A DNA stretch of 64,000 nt from Pontivivens marinum (GTDB lineage: Bacteria; Pseudomonadota; Alphaproteobacteria; Rhodobacterales; Rhodobacteraceae), in contig NZ_OCTN01000001.1 of NCBI RefSeq assembly GCF_900231835.1, positions 1,054,001-1,118,000 on the forward strand. Reading direction: 5' to 3'. A program made the position numbers and the translations under genes. The notes under the pieces are model-generated. The model worked only from the letters and a program-made list of their open reading frames with translations. It had not been told where the DNA came from and did not search any database. Shown in pieces: positions 34,602-44,051 of this stretch. The number at the start of each line of letters is the position of its first letter. Position 1 is the stretch's first letter.

Positions 34602-35591
34602 TTACAGGCCGGCATCGGCGAACAGCGCCTTCATATCCTTTTCAGGACGCGCGCCCATATGGCCGATAACCTCAGCCGCAGCGATGCAGCCCATACGACC
34701 TGCATCCTGTAGGGTGCGACCAGTGACCAACCCGTTCAGGAAACCTGCCGCGAACTGATCGCCGGCGCCGGTTGCATCGACAGGAACGACGCGGTTCACC
34801 GGAATCTCGACCCGCTCATCCCCGCGAATGATGACGACCGCATCACCGGAACGGGTGCAAACCACCAATGGGCAGGCCGCAGCGGCCGTGGCCAGTGCCT
34901 CATCCAGAGTGCCCGCCTCATACAAAGTGGTGAACTCTGCCTCATTGCCGATCACGTAATCCAGATCATTGGCCAGCAAGGCTTGGAAGTCGGCACGGTG
35001 GCGATCCACGCAGAACGGGTCGCTCAACGCGATGCCGGCCATGCCGCCGCCCTGACGAATGGCGCGGGCCGCCTTGGCAAATGCTTCCTTGCCCTGATCC
35101 TTGTCGAACAAATATCCCTCAAGGAACAGAACCTGCGCATCCGTGACAACCGCATCGTCCACATCATCGGGACCAACCTCGGACGAGATGCCCAGATAGG
35201 TGTTCATCGAACGCTCACCATCGGGGCTGACGAAAATCATCGAACGGGATGTTGGCAGATCACCGCCCGTAACCGGCCCGTTCGGGAAATCCGTGCCGCC
35301 ATCGGTCATCGCATCAGCATAGAACCGACCCAGCGCATCATCGCGCACACGCCCGATAAAGGCAGTGGACCGCCCCATTGCGCCCAAACCGGCGAGGGTA
35401 TTTGCAACCGAACCGCCGGCCGCCTGCACACGCTCACTCATCGCGGCATACAGCGTCTCGCCGCGCTCACGCTCAACCAATTGCATGATGCCCTTGGTGA
35501 TGCCCATATGTTCCAGAAAGCTGTCATCGGTTTGTGCGATCACATCAACAACGGCATTGCCGATGCCAACAACTTCGTAGCGTTTGGTCAT
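34602..35591 (-). CDS. PfkB-family sugar/nucleoside kinase (adenosine kinase-like)
   Basis: A 329-residue ribokinase-fold enzyme. The N-terminal motif is GIGNAVVDVIAQ, GGSVANTLAGLG follows in the substrate pocket, and the anion hole with the catalytic base is DATGAGDQFAAGFL. Similar alphaproteobacterial proteins are annotated as adenosine or sugar kinases; the exact substrate cannot be fixed. The ATG at 35591 follows CGAGG and overlaps the nth stop codon (ATGA), so the two genes are coupled. A terminator follows. Confidence 0.85.
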   Translation of the reverse strand: MTKRYEVVGIGNAVVDVIAQTDDSFLEHMGITKGIMQLVERERGETLYAAMSERVQAAGGSVANTLAGLGAMGRSTAFIGRVRDDALGRFYADAMTDGGTDFPNGPVTGGDLPTSRSMIFVSPDGERSMNTYLGISSEVGPDDVDDAVVTDAQVLFLEGYLFDKDQGKEAFAKAARAIRQGGGMAGIALSDPFCVDRHRADFQALLANDLDYVIGNEAEFTTLYEAGTLDEALATAAAACPLVVCTRSGDAVVIIRGDERVEIPVNRVVPVDATGAGDQFAAGFLNGLVTGRTLQDAGRMGCIAAAEVIGHMGARPEKDMKALFADAGL

Positions 35592-36232
35592 ATCGTTTTG
35601 TCCTCGAAGGTACAGATATCGTTGATAAGGCAATGCGCGCAATCAGGGTTGCGGGCCTTGCAGGTATAGCGGCCATGCAGGATCAGCCAGTGATGGGCGT
35701 GCTGCTGGAATTCCACCGGCACGCGATCTTCAACCGCACGTTCCACCGCGACAACATCCTTACCCGGCGCGATGCCGGCACGATTGCCAATGCGGAAGAT
35801 ATGGGTATCCACGGCCTGCGCGGGATGCCCGAACCACATGTTCAGCACCACATTCGCGGTTTTGCGCCCCACACCGGGCAGGGATTCCAGCGCGGCGCGA
35901 CTGGATGGCACCTCACCCCCGAATTCATCGACCAGAATGCGGCTCAGCTTGATGACGTTTTTCGCTTTGTTGCGATACAGGCCAATGGTGCGGATGTGCT
36001 CGATCACAGCTTCCTCGCCCAGATCCAGCATTTTCTGCGGGGTGTCTGCCACCTTGAACAACTCCACAGTGGCGCGGTTCACACCCTTATCGGTTGCCTG
36101 CGCGCTCAACGCGACGGCGACGACCAGAGTGAAGGCGTTGACGTGATCCAGCTCTCCCTTCGGCTCGGCGCAATCATCGCGGAACCGGGTGAAAACCTCG
36201 ACCATCTGGGAATATGTAAGCGGCTTTGGCAT
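35588..36232 (-). CDS. nth: Endonuclease III
   Basis: A 214-residue bifunctional DNA glycosylase/AP lyase that removes oxidised pyrimidines. The helix-hairpin-helix is LPGVGRKTANVVL with the catalytic Lys, the catalytic Asp is in VDTHIFR, and the 4Fe-4S cluster ligands are C-x6-C-x2-C-x5-C near the C-terminus (CKARNPDCAHCLINDIC). The ATG at 36232 has GAGGGG five bases upstream; earlier in-frame ATG codons would add an atypical N-terminus. First gene of the nth-kinase operon. The 11-bp repeat array lies upstream. Confidence 0.95.
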   Translation of the reverse strand: MPKPLTYSQMVEVFTRFRDDCAEPKGELDHVNAFTLVVAVALSAQATDKGVNRATVELFKVADTPQKMLDLGEEAVIEHIRTIGLYRNKAKNVIKLSRILVDEFGGEVPSSRAALESLPGVGRKTANVVLNMWFGHPAQAVDTHIFRIGNRAGIAPGKDVVAVERAVEDRVPVEFQQHAHHWLILHGRYTCKARNPDCAHCLINDICTFEDKTI

Positions 36233-36353
36233 GGCGCCCCTCATGCCACGGGTGGGCGTTGCAATCAAAGACAGATTTGTCGCCGGCCCGATCTTAACCC
36301 TGCGTTACGCAAAAAGGCCGGTTTCGCACCAAACCAGCCCCTTCGCAAAATTT

Positions 36354-36393
36354 GCCAGCCTTATAGCAGCCGCACCGCAGCCAAATAGCAGCC
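36354..36393 (+). repeat. Four heptamers at exact 11-bp spacing, copy 2
   Basis: GCCAGCC at 36354 is followed by AGCAGCC (36365), CGCAGCC (36376) and AGCAGCC (36387), separated by TTAT, GCAC and AAAT. The period is exactly 11, as in copy 1 at 3707-3746, and the flanks also agree (AAAT-x-TGCC before; CGC and TTTCA after). The final unit also forms a small AAATAGC/GCTATTT stem. It lies 122 bp upstream of the nth start and before a decayed reading frame. It may be a binding array for a direct-repeat-reading regulator. Confidence 0.7.
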
Positions 36394-36409
36394 CGCTATT
36401 TTCACGCAA

Positions 36410-36622
36410 TCAGTCGGCAGCGATCCAATCATCGCCACGCCCGTCGCCGGTCACGTCGAAGATCTCGCACCCATTCGGGCCGATCAGATCTGCGACCGCA
36501 TTCATCCCATATTCGTCAGCGATTTATTGCGGCACATATAGGGCATCCAACCCCGCACATAAATTGCTGGACAGCGCAACAGTGCCCCCATCCAAGGCGG
36601 GATAAACCCAGCCACTGGCGGG
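36410..36622 (-). pseudogene. Decayed reading frame, unknown protein
   Basis: On the minus strand one frame reads PASGWVYPALDGGTVALSSN, then LCAGLDALYVPQ, a TAA stop, then ADEYGMNAVADLIGPNGCE and FDVTGDGRGDDWIAAD before a TGA. The composition is protein-like on both sides of the internal stop, with a DxTGDGRxDD segment like a calcium-binding loop, so this looks like the 3' end of a broken gene. Another stop lies just upstream. No family was recognised. The 542-bp gap between nth and the MGMT gene holds only this and the repeat array. Confidence 0.4.
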
Positions 36623-36774
36623 ACACTATTTTACGACCTCAAAGCAACTCAAACTGGCTACATTTACGGCAGATGAGGCAGCAAAATGCACAAGAACCGC
36701 ACGTTTCGGGTCGTTTATATCACCCGCTATGTGCAACTAGTTTGGACCAGCATGTAACCGAAGGGGGATCACCC

Positions 36775-37629
36775 ATGTCCGACGATAGCGCCGCCGCCCA
36801 ATACACCCTGATGGCCCGCGCCCTGCGGCATATCGAGGAGAACCGTCTGGACCAACCGACGCTGGGCGATGTTGCTGCCTCGGTCGGGTTGAGCGCACCG
36901 CACTTCCAGCGTGCGTTCAGCCAATGGGTCGGGATCAGCCCGAAACGCTATCAACAATATCTGACGCTGGACCATGCGCGGCATTTGCTCAAGGAACGGT
37001 TCACCGTGCTCGACACCACCTTTGAGACCGGTCTATCCGGCCCCGGTCGGCTGCACGATCTGTTTGTGCGGTGGGAGGCAATGACGCCGGGCGAATATGC
37101 ACGGGGCGGGGCCGGTATCACCATCAGCTATGGCTGGTTTGACAGCCCCTTTGGCGAGGTTCTGGCACTGGGCACCGATCGCGGATTGTGCGGCATGGCC
37201 TTTGCGGCGGAAAGCACTCGTGCCGACACCTTTACCGATATGAGCAGCCGCTGGCCGGCCGCCACATTCGTCGAGGCCCCTCAAAACATTGCAAAATGGG
37301 CGCAAGCGGCCTTTGGCGAGGGCGGAGAGGCCCGCTTGCATCTGATCGGCGCGCCGTTCCAGATCAAGGTATGGGAGGCCCTGCTGTCCATCCCTTCAGG
37401 CCATGTCACCACCTATTCCCAAATTGCCGAGGTTATCGGCAACCCAAAGGCAGTGCGCGCCGTGGGCACCGCCGTTGGGCGCAATCCGGTTAGCTGGCTG
37501 ATCCCGTGCCACCGTGCGATGCGCAAATCGGGCGGGCTGGGCGGCTATCACTGGGGGCTGCCCGTCAAACGCGCGATGCTGGCCTGGGAGGCCGCACGGC
37601 TGGATGCGCGGGACGAGAATGTCGCCTAA
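36775..37629 (+). CDS. AraC-type HTH fused to O6-methylguanine-DNA methyltransferase
   Basis: A 284-residue two-domain protein. Residues 1-100 are an AraC-type helix-turn-helix pair (LGDVAASVGLSAPHFQRAFSQWVGISPKRYQQYL, then GLSGPGRLHDLF). Residues 115-284 are an MGMT domain with acceptor Cys245 in IPCHRAM and the DNA-binding segment GNPKAVRAVGTAVGRNP. The N-terminal zinc/methyl-phosphotriester domain of Ada is missing, so methyl sensing must differ from E. coli Ada. It repairs O6-methylguanine and may regulate repair genes. The ATG follows AAGGGGG. Confidence 0.9.
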   Translation: MSDDSAAAQYTLMARALRHIEENRLDQPTLGDVAASVGLSAPHFQRAFSQWVGISPKRYQQYLTLDHARHLLKERFTVLDTTFETGLSGPGRLHDLFVRWEAMTPGEYARGGAGITISYGWFDSPFGEVLALGTDRGLCGMAFAAESTRADTFTDMSSRWPAATFVEAPQNIAKWAQAAFGEGGEARLHLIGAPFQIKVWEALLSIPSGHVTTYSQIAEVIGNPKAVRAVGTAVGRNPVSWLIPCHRAMRKSGGLGGYHWGLPVKRAMLAWEAARLDARDENVA

Positions 37630-37668
37630 TGCTTGATCGTGGCGCGCGCATTGCGCACTCTATCGTGC

Positions 37669-38061
37669 ATGACAGATCAAATTGACAAACCGCATGGACA
37701 GCTCGCATTGCAAACCATTGCAATGCCGGCAGATACGAACGCTAACGGAGATATCTTCGGGGGCTGGCTGATGGCGCAGATGGACCTTGGTTCATCGGTT
37801 CTTGCCCGAACCCGCGCCCGCGGTCGGGTCGCCACAGTCGCTGTTGAGGCGATGACCTTTTACAAACCGGTCCATGTCGGGGATCTGGTCAGTATTCATG
37901 GCGAGATCCAGAACGAGGGCACGACCTCCATGCGTATCGGGGTTGAGGTCTGGGTGACACGCCAACCCAGTGGTGAGCTACTGAAAATGACCGAGGCCGT
38001 CTTTACCTTTGTTGCCGTGGATGACAGCGGCAATAAACGACCGCTGCCGGTAAAATCATAA
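37669..38061 (+). CDS. YciA-type acyl-CoA thioesterase
   Basis: A 130-residue hotdog-fold thioesterase that hydrolyses acyl-CoA. The motif NANGDIFGGWLMAQMD holds the active-site Asn/Asp region, and FYKPVHVGDLVSIHGEI is a family signature. The ATG at 37669 gives the usual length; an upstream TTG in frame would add an unlikely N-terminus. It follows the MGMT gene by 39 bases. A GGCAGGG/CCCTGCC hairpin at 38075-38096 may end the transcript before dnaK. Confidence 0.88.
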   Translation: MTDQIDKPHGQLALQTIAMPADTNANGDIFGGWLMAQMDLGSSVLARTRARGRVATVAVEAMTFYKPVHVGDLVSIHGEIQNEGTTSMRIGVEVWVTRQPSGELLKMTEAVFTFVAVDDSGNKRPLPVKS

Positions 38062-38216
38062 CGACATTCCTTCAGGCAGGGTGGCAACGCCCTGCCCGCG
38101 CTGCGGCCCGCCGGTTTTGCCCTAAATTTCACCACACCCGCCCCGTTTGAACAGTAGTTCTGCGTTCCGCTGCGTATTTGGCGCTGAAATGTATGTGCAC
38201 ATTGCAAAGCAGATGG

Positions 38217-38245
38217 TTGCGGCGGGTGAAGCTGCCTCCTATATC
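38217..38245 (+). promoter_or_regulatory. Putative dnaK promoter
   Basis: TTGCGG at 38217-38222 and TATATC at 38240-38245 are separated by 17 bp, leaving a leader of about 100 bases before dnaK. It could serve the housekeeping sigma factor or RpoH. No CIRCE element (the HrcA operator) was found in the 290-bp gap between the thioesterase gene and dnaK, which fits heat control of dnaK by RpoH rather than HrcA. Confidence 0.4.
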
Positions 38246-38351
38246 AGCGTGCAGTAACAGCCGAACCTCAGCAGAGGGACGGCAGGGATGGGGAACGGGG
38301 GCCTCCGAGCAGGACCCGAGCCCTACAATCGCCAAGTAGAAGGGACGTATT

Positions 38352-40271
38352 ATGTCTAAAGTTATCGGTATTGACCTCGGAACCACCAACTCCTGCGTCG
38401 CCATCATGGACGGCAGCCAAGCAAAAGTGATCGAAAACTCCGAGGGTGCACGCACGACCCCCTCCATGGTTGGCTTCACAGAAGACGAGCGCCTGGTTGG
38501 CCAGCCTGCAAAACGTCAGGCCGTCACAAACCCCACAAACACCCTGTTCGCAGTCAAGCGTCTGATCGGCCGTCAATTCGGTGATCCGCTGGTCTCCAAG
38601 GACAAGGGCATGGTCCCCTTCGAAATCGTCGAGGGGTCCAACGGTGATGCATGGGTCGAGGCACGCGGTGAGAAATACTCCCCGTCGCAGGTCTCCGCAT
38701 TCATCCTGCAAAAGATGAAGGAAACAGCTGAGCAGTATCTGGGTGAGAAGGTCGAGCAGGCCGTCATCACCGTGCCAGCGTATTTCAACGACGCACAGCG
38801 TCAGGCGACCAAGGATGCGGGCAAGATTGCCGGCCTCGAAGTTCTGCGCATCATCAACGAGCCGACAGCGGCGGCATTGGCATATGGCCTCGACAAAGAG
38901 GGTTCCAAGACCATTGCGGTCTATGACCTTGGCGGCGGTACATTCGATATCTCGATCCTCGAAATCGACGAAGGCCTGTTCGAAGTTAAATCCACCAACG
39001 GCGACACGTTCCTCGGCGGTGAAGATTTCGACATGCGCATTGTCGAATATCTGGCCGATCAGTTCAAAAAAGAGCACGGCATCGACCTGCGCGGCGACAA
39101 ACTGGCGCTACAGCGTCTGAAGGAAGCTGCGGAAAAGGCAAAGATCGAGCTGTCCTCGACCTCGCAAACCGAAATCAACCAGCCGTTCATCTCGATGAAC
39201 CCTGAGACACGCCAGCCGGTTCACCTGGTAATGAAGCTGACCCGCGCAAAGCTGGAAAGCCTCGTCTCCGACCTGATCGCACGTTCGATCAAGCCGCTGA
39301 AAGCCGCGTTGAAGGATGCTGGCCTGTCCACATCGGATATCGATGAGGTTGTGATGGTCGGCGGCATGACGCGTATGCCTAAAGTATACGACGAAGTGAC
39401 CAAGTTCTTCGGCAAGGAGCCACATAAGGGTGTGAACCCTGATGAGGTTGTCGCCATGGGCGCCGCCATTCAGGCCGGTGTTTTGCAGGGCGATGTTACC
39501 GACGTGGTTCTGCTGGACGTCACCCCGCTGACGCTGGGTATTGAGACGATGGGCGGCGTACTGACGCCAATGATCGATCGCAACACGACGATCCCGACGA
39601 AAAAGTCCAACGTCTTCTCCACCGCTGAGGACAACCAGAGCGCCGTAACCATCCGCGTGTTCCAGGGTGAGCGTTCCATGGCTGCGGATAACAAGATGCT
39701 GGGCCAGTTCAACCTGGAGAGCATCCCGCCCGCACCTCGTGGCCTGCCACAGATCGAAGTGACCTTCGACATCGACGCCAACGGCATCGTGTCCGTCTCC
39801 GCCAAGGATAAGGGGACGAACAAGGAGCAGAAGATCACCATTCAGGCCAGCGGTGGTTTGTCCGATGCCGATATCGAGGCAATGGTTCGTGAAGCCGAGG
39901 AGAACGCTGACGCCGATAAGGATCGTCGCGAGCTGGTCGAGGCGAAGAACCAGGGTGAAAGCCTGATGCACTCCACCGAGAAGTCGCTGGAGGAGCACAA
40001 GGACAAGGTCAGCTCCACCACGATCGAGGCAATCGATCTGGCGATGGCGCAGCTCAAGGACTCGCTGGAAACAGACGATGTGGGCAAGATCAAAGGCTCC
40101 ATCCAGAACCTGACGGAATCGGCCATGAAGCTGGGCGAGGCCATCTATAAGGCGCAGGAAGCAGAGGCCGAGGCGGATGAGCCACGCGCCGCCGACGATG
40201 CAATGGGTGAGGACGACGTCGTTGACGCAGACTTCACCGATGTTGACGACGACGGCAAGAAGGCGTCCTGA
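38352..40271 (+). CDS. dnaK: Chaperone DnaK (Hsp70)
   Basis: A 639-residue Hsp70. The nucleotide-binding domain (1-385) shows [28 protein letters not shown] and [10 protein letters not shown]; the substrate-binding domain starts [17 protein letters not shown], and the C-terminal lid ends with the usual acidic tail ([12 protein letters not shown]). It folds proteins with GrpE (encoded at 54.7-55.2 kb) and DnaJ (41.2 kb). A perfect hairpin follows the stop and an FkbM methyltransferase gene separates it from dnaJ, which is unusual. Confidence 0.98.
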   Translation: MSKVIGIDLGTTNSCVAIMDGSQAKVIENSEGARTTPSMVGFTEDERLVGQPAKRQAVTNPTNTLFAVKRLIGRQFGDPLVSKDKGMVPFEIVEGSNGDAWVEARGEKYSPSQVSAFILQKMKETAEQYLGEKVEQAVITVPAYFNDAQRQATKDAGKIAGLEVLRIINEPTAAALAYGLDKEGSKTIAVYDLGGGTFDISILEIDEGLFEVKSTNGDTFLGGEDFDMRIVEYLADQFKKEHGIDLRGDKLALQRLKEAAEKAKIELSSTSQTEINQPFISMNPETRQPVHLVMKLTRAKLESLVSDLIARSIKPLKAALKDAGLSTSDIDEVVMVGGMTRMPKVYDEVTKFFGKEPHKGVNPDEVVAMGAAIQAGVLQGDVTDVVLLDVTPLTLGIETMGGVLTPMIDRNTTIPTKKSNVFSTAEDNQSAVTIRVFQGERSMAADNKMLGQFNLESIPPAPRGLPQIEVTFDIDANGIVSVSAKDKGTNKEQKITIQASGGLSDADIEAMVREAEENADADKDRRELVEAKNQGESLMHSTEKSLEEHKDKVSSTTIEAIDLAMAQLKDSLETDDVGKIKGSIQNLTESAMKLGEAIYKAQEAEAEADEPRAADDAMGEDDVVDADFTDVDDDGKKAS

Positions 40272-40277
40272 TCGTTC

Positions 40278-40306
40278 TGTCGGGCGGTGATCCCCACCGC
40301 CCGACA
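40278..40306. other. Perfect hairpin after dnaK
   Basis: TGTCGGGCGGTG and CACCGCCCGACA form a perfect 12-bp stem with a 5-base loop, seven bases after the dnaK stop. There is no T-run. It probably protects the dnaK mRNA 3' end or partly reduces readthrough into the FkbM and dnaJ genes. Confidence 0.6.
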
Positions 40307-40324
40307 AACCAGGCAGATACGCTT

Positions 40325-41167
40325 ATGTCCTTTACGCCCCCGAACCCGCCCTTTGGCACCTATGCAATTTCGCCCACGCTTGAGCGTTTGCGCCTGCGTG
40401 CCGAACGTGCGCCGCGCCGCTGGATCGCCTCTGGCATCCGCCGTTTGATCCAGCGTGCACAGGCCGAGCCCTATGATGTTGTCGTTTTCGGCAATCAAAA
40501 GGCACGGCTGCATCCCGCGGATAACCGCGCCGAAAAACGGGTTTTGTCAGGGACGCAATATTGGGACTTACCCGAACGAACACGGTTGGCACAGGCCATC
40601 GCGGAGGCAGGTGATACATTCTGCTTCGTCGATGCCGGTGCAAATGTCGGCATGTACACCCTATCCGTGCGCGCGGATGCGCAGCGCGCTGGTAAGGCTG
40701 TGCAAATTGTTGCGATCGAACCTGATCCCGTAAATGCGGGGCGCCTGCGATGCAACCTTGCCGCGTCCGATGCTGTCGATGTGCATCACGCCGCCGTCGC
40801 GTTGAGCGATTCGGAGGGTGAGGTCAGCTTCGTCTCGGGCGGTTTGGAAAATCGGGGTGAGGCACGGATTGGCGAGGGTGATCTGACATTGCCCTGCCGT
40901 CCATTGCTATCGGTTGTTCAGGATGCAGGGCTGCCGCGTATCGACGCGATGAAGATGGATATCGAGGGTTACGAAATTCCGGTTCTGACAGCATTTTTTG
41001 CGAGCGCTCTGCCGCAAATGCTGCCCCGGCTCGTAATCATGGAAACCGGCCGCGATGCGGGTGGGCCCCTACCGGAACTGATGATCCGGCACGGCTACCA
41101 CATCGAAATGCAGACCGGTATCAACACAATTTTCGTGCTGGGCGACGCCGCTCAGCCATCGGAGTAA
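40325..41167 (+). CDS. FkbM-family methyltransferase
   Basis: A 280-residue SAM-dependent O-methyltransferase of the FkbM type. The SAM-binding motif I is FVDAGANVGMYTLSV near residue 100, followed by VAIEPDPVNAGRLRCNL; DAMKMDIEGYEIPVL is the second family signature. FkbM enzymes methylate hydroxyls of sugars or polyketides. It lies between dnaK and dnaJ; dnaJ begins 3 bases after its stop, so it is probably cotranscribed with dnaJ. The acceptor is unknown. Confidence 0.9.
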   Translation: MSFTPPNPPFGTYAISPTLERLRLRAERAPRRWIASGIRRLIQRAQAEPYDVVVFGNQKARLHPADNRAEKRVLSGTQYWDLPERTRLAQAIAEAGDTFCFVDAGANVGMYTLSVRADAQRAGKAVQIVAIEPDPVNAGRLRCNLAASDAVDVHHAAVALSDSEGEVSFVSGGLENRGEARIGEGDLTLPCRPLLSVVQDAGLPRIDAMKMDIEGYEIPVLTAFFASALPQMLPRLVIMETGRDAGGPLPELMIRHGYHIEMQTGINTIFVLGDAAQPSE

Positions 41168-41170
41168 GAC

Positions 41171-42325
41171 ATGGCGAAGCGCGATTACTACGATGTTCTG
41201 GGTGTAGCCAAAGGTGCCACCGACGTCGAAATCAAAAAGGCGTTCAAGAAAAAGGTGATGGAACATCACCCTGACCGGAACCCCAATAATCCTGAGGCTG
41301 AGGGCCTGTTCAAGGAGGCCAACGAAGCACATGACGTGCTGAAGGATCCTGAAAAGCGCGGCGCCTATGACCGCTACGGCCACGCCGCGTTTGAGGGCGG
41401 AATGGGTGCCGGCGGCGGGCGACGTCAGCAGGGCGGCGCGGATTTCTCCTCGGCGTTTTCGGACGTGTTCGACGACCTGTTCGGCGATTTCATGGGCGGG
41501 CAACGCGGTGGGCGCGGTGGTGGCCAGCGCGCCGCACGTGGGTCAGACCTGCGCTACAACATGCATGTCACGCTTGAGGAAGCCTTTGCCGGCAAGCAAG
41601 CCAGCATCACCATCCCCGGATCGGCGATCTGTGAGGAATGTGAGGGCTCGGGCGCAGAGGGCGGCGCAGAACCCGCCACCTGCCCAACCTGTTCAGGCAT
41701 GGGTAAGGTCCGCGCGCAGCAGGGCTTTTTCACCATTGAACGCACCTGCCCTACCTGTGATGGCCGCGGCCAGATCATCAAGAACCCGTGCCGCAACTGT
41801 AATGGCGCCGGTCGGGTTGAAAAGCAGCGCACGTTGAGCGTGAACATCCCCAAGGGCGTCGAAACCGGCACCCGTATCCGTCTAGCGGGTGAGGGTGAAG
41901 CCGGCCAGCGTGGCGGTCCATCGGGCGATCTGTACATCTTTATCGAGGTGGCCAGCCATCCGATCTTTGAACGCGATGGCGTCAATCTGTTCTGCCGGAT
42001 TCCGGTCCCGATGGCGACTGCCGCGCTTGGCGGTGACATCGAGGCACCAAATCTGGACGGTGGCCGCAGCCGCGTAAAGGTTCCGGCCGGCGTGCAGGCA
42101 GGCAAGCAATTGCGCCTGCGCAGCAAGGGTATGCCCCATCTGCGCGGACAGGGCACTGGCGATCTGTATATCGAACTGGCGGTTGAAACGCCGGTCAACC
42201 TGACCGCACGGCAAAAGGAATTGCTGAAGGAGTTCGAGGACGAAAGCGCCAAGAACAGCCCTGACAGCGAGGATTTCCTGTCCAAGGTTAAGGGTTTCTG
42301 GGACGGCATGCGCGGCACCGGCTAA
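41171..42325 (+). CDS. dnaJ: Chaperone DnaJ (Hsp40)
   Basis: A 384-residue type I co-chaperone. The J domain has HPD in [11 protein letters not shown] (residues about 31-39), followed by a Gly-rich linker, four CxxCxGxG zinc motifs ([32 protein letters not shown]) and the C-terminal substrate domains. It delivers unfolded clients to DnaK and stimulates its ATPase. The start has GGAG ten bases upstream, placed in the end of the FkbM gene. A strong terminator follows. Confidence 0.97.
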   Translation: MAKRDYYDVLGVAKGATDVEIKKAFKKKVMEHHPDRNPNNPEAEGLFKEANEAHDVLKDPEKRGAYDRYGHAAFEGGMGAGGGRRQQGGADFSSAFSDVFDDLFGDFMGGQRGGRGGGQRAARGSDLRYNMHVTLEEAFAGKQASITIPGSAICEECEGSGAEGGAEPATCPTCSGMGKVRAQQGFFTIERTCPTCDGRGQIIKNPCRNCNGAGRVEKQRTLSVNIPKGVETGTRIRLAGEGEAGQRGGPSGDLYIFIEVASHPIFERDGVNLFCRIPVPMATAALGGDIEAPNLDGGRSRVKVPAGVQAGKQLRLRSKGMPHLRGQGTGDLYIELAVETPVNLTARQKELLKEFEDESAKNSPDSEDFLSKVKGFWDGMRGTG

Positions 42326-42350
42326 CGCATCCACCTGTTTAACTGGAAAG

Positions 42351-42377
42351 GCCCGCACACCCTGTGCGGGCTTTTTT
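42351..42377 (+). terminator. Rho-independent terminator of dnaJ
   Basis: GCCCGCACA-CCC-TGTGCGGGC followed by TTTTTT is a perfect 9-bp stem with a T-run, 25 bases after the dnaJ stop. Confidence 0.95.
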
Positions 42378-42503
42378 CATTTCGCGTATCCGCATTGGAA
42401 ACAGTGGACGCGATCCATCAATTGATTAGGTCATTCATTTTCAGCATTGGTCGGGCGGAAATCCGCTCGCTAACGTCCGTGAACCAACTTCAGGGAGCTG
42501 AAA

Positions 42504-44051
42504 ATGAAAAAATTCACCACCATTGCCTCCGCGCTCGCATTGAGCGTCGGCATGACATTCGGTGCAGCAGCACAAGATCTCCGCATTGCCTATGACGCCG
42601 ATCCGGTATCGCTCGACCCACATGAGCAGCTATCAGGCGGTACACTACAGCTGTCGCACATGACCTTTGACCCGCTGGTACGCTGGACACAGGACCTACA
42701 GTTCGAGGGCCGTCTGGCCGAGAGCTGGGAGCAGGTTGACGATGTCACCACCCGCTTCACCCTGCGTCAGGGCGTAAAGTTCCACTCCGGCAACGAAATG
42801 ACGGCTGATGACGTGGTTTACACGTTTGAGCGCCTGAAGGAGTCGGATGACTTCCGCGGTATCTTCGCACCGTTCGTCTCGCTGACCGCAGTAGACGATT
42901 ACACGGTTGAGCTGGTCACAGCTGAGCCTTACCCGCTGGTCCTGCACACCGCGACCTACATCTTCCCGATGGAGCGTGCCTTCTACGAAGGTTCCGAGGA
43001 TGGCGGCGAGATTGTTAAGCACGGCGACAGCTTCGCCTCGCGCAACATCTCCGGCACCGGCCCATATGTCGTGACAGAGCGTGAGCAAGGCGTTTCCATG
43101 ACGTTCGAGCGTTTTGCCGATTACTGGGATACAGAATCCGAGGGCAACGTTCAGAACATCACACTGACCCCGATTGCCGAGGATCCAACTCGCGTTGCGG
43201 CCCTGCTGGCCGGCGATGTTGATTTCATCGCACCTGTTCCGCCAACCGATTTGCAGCGCATCGAGGACGATCCAGAGACGGATCTGATCACCATGTCCGG
43301 CACACGGATCATCACGTTCCAACTGAACCAGGACCGTGTTGAGGCATTCCAGGACGCACGTGTTCGTCGCGCAATCGACTTCGCTGTGAACAATGAGGGC
43401 ATCGTCGCCCGCATCATGCGCGGCTTCGGCACCGTTGGCGCACAGGCATCCCCTGCTGGATATCTGGGCCATGATCCTGAGCTGACGCCACGCTTTGATC
43501 TGGACGAGGCAAACCGCCTGATGGCCGAAGCAGGCTATGCAGATGGTTTCACCGTTTCGATGATGGCGCCAAACAACCGCTACGTGAACGATGCGCGCAT
43601 CGCCGAGGCTGTTGCCTCGATGCTGTCGCAAATCAACATCACGGTTGATCTGCAAACGTTGCCAAAGGCCCAGTACTGGCCTGAATTCGACGAGCGTTCC
43701 GCCGACATGATGATGATCGGCTGGCATGCGGATACCGAGGATTCGGCAAACTTCCACCAGTTCCTGACAGCCTGTGCTGATGAGGAAACCGGTAACGGTC
43801 AGTATAACTCGGGCAACTATTGCAACGAGGAAGCCGATGCCCTGATGGCGCAGGCAAATGCCGAAACCGATCCGGAAGTACGCGCAGACCTGCTGCAACA
43901 GCTTGAGGGCATCCTGTACGAGGATGCTGCCTTTATCCCGCTGCACTGGCAGGATCTGGCATGGGGCGCACGCGCTGGTGTAAATGCTGCACCTATCGTG
44001 AACGCGCTGAACTTCCCCTACTTTGGTGATCTGGTTGTAGATACCGAGTAA
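42504..44051 (+). CDS. Peptide-type ABC substrate-binding protein
   Basis: A 515-residue periplasmic protein of the DppA/OppA family (SBP family 5). The signal peptide is MKKFTTIASALALSVGMTFGAAAQ, cleaved near residue 24. The family signature is FHSGNEMTADDVVYTFERLK near residue 90. It captures oligopeptides or related solutes. It is the first gene of a five-gene operon with two permeases and two ATPases, and a strong hairpin after the stop probably reduces downstream expression, as is common for binding proteins. The ATG follows AGGGAG. Confidence 0.93.
   Translation: MKKFTTIASALALSVGMTFGAAAQDLRIAYDADPVSLDPHEQLSGGTLQLSHMTFDPLVRWTQDLQFEGRLAESWEQVDDVTTRFTLRQGVKFHSGNEMTADDVVYTFERLKESDDFRGIFAPFVSLTAVDDYTVELVTAEPYPLVLHTATYIFPMERAFYEGSEDGGEIVKHGDSFASRNISGTGPYVVTEREQGVSMTFERFADYWDTESEGNVQNITLTPIAEDPTRVAALLAGDVDFIAPVPPTDLQRIEDDPETDLITMSGTRIITFQLNQDRVEAFQDARVRRAIDFAVNNEGIVARIMRGFGTVGAQASPAGYLGHDPELTPRFDLDEANRLMAEAGYADGFTVSMMAPNNRYVNDARIAEAVASMLSQINITVDLQTLPKAQYWPEFDERSADMMMIGWHADTEDSANFHQFLTACADEETGNGQYNSGNYCNEEADALMAQANAETDPEVRADLLQQLEGILYEDAAFIPLHWQDLAWGARAGVNAAPIVNALNFPYFGDLVVDTE

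Noticed and set aside
38062-38351. CIRCE element for HrcA upstream of dnaK
   Set aside because: No TTAGCACTC-N9-GAGTGCTAA-like inverted repeat could be found in this gap.
39108-40307. 399-codon open frame antisense to dnaK
   Set aside because: Long antisense frames opposite dnaK are a well-known codon-bias artefact; the sense frame is dnaK without doubt.
41980-42330. CRISPR or other tandem repeat array anywhere in the window
   Set aside because: Apart from the two 11-bp-period arrays no regularly spaced repeats were noticed; Gly-rich or Ala-rich coding repeats explain the rest.
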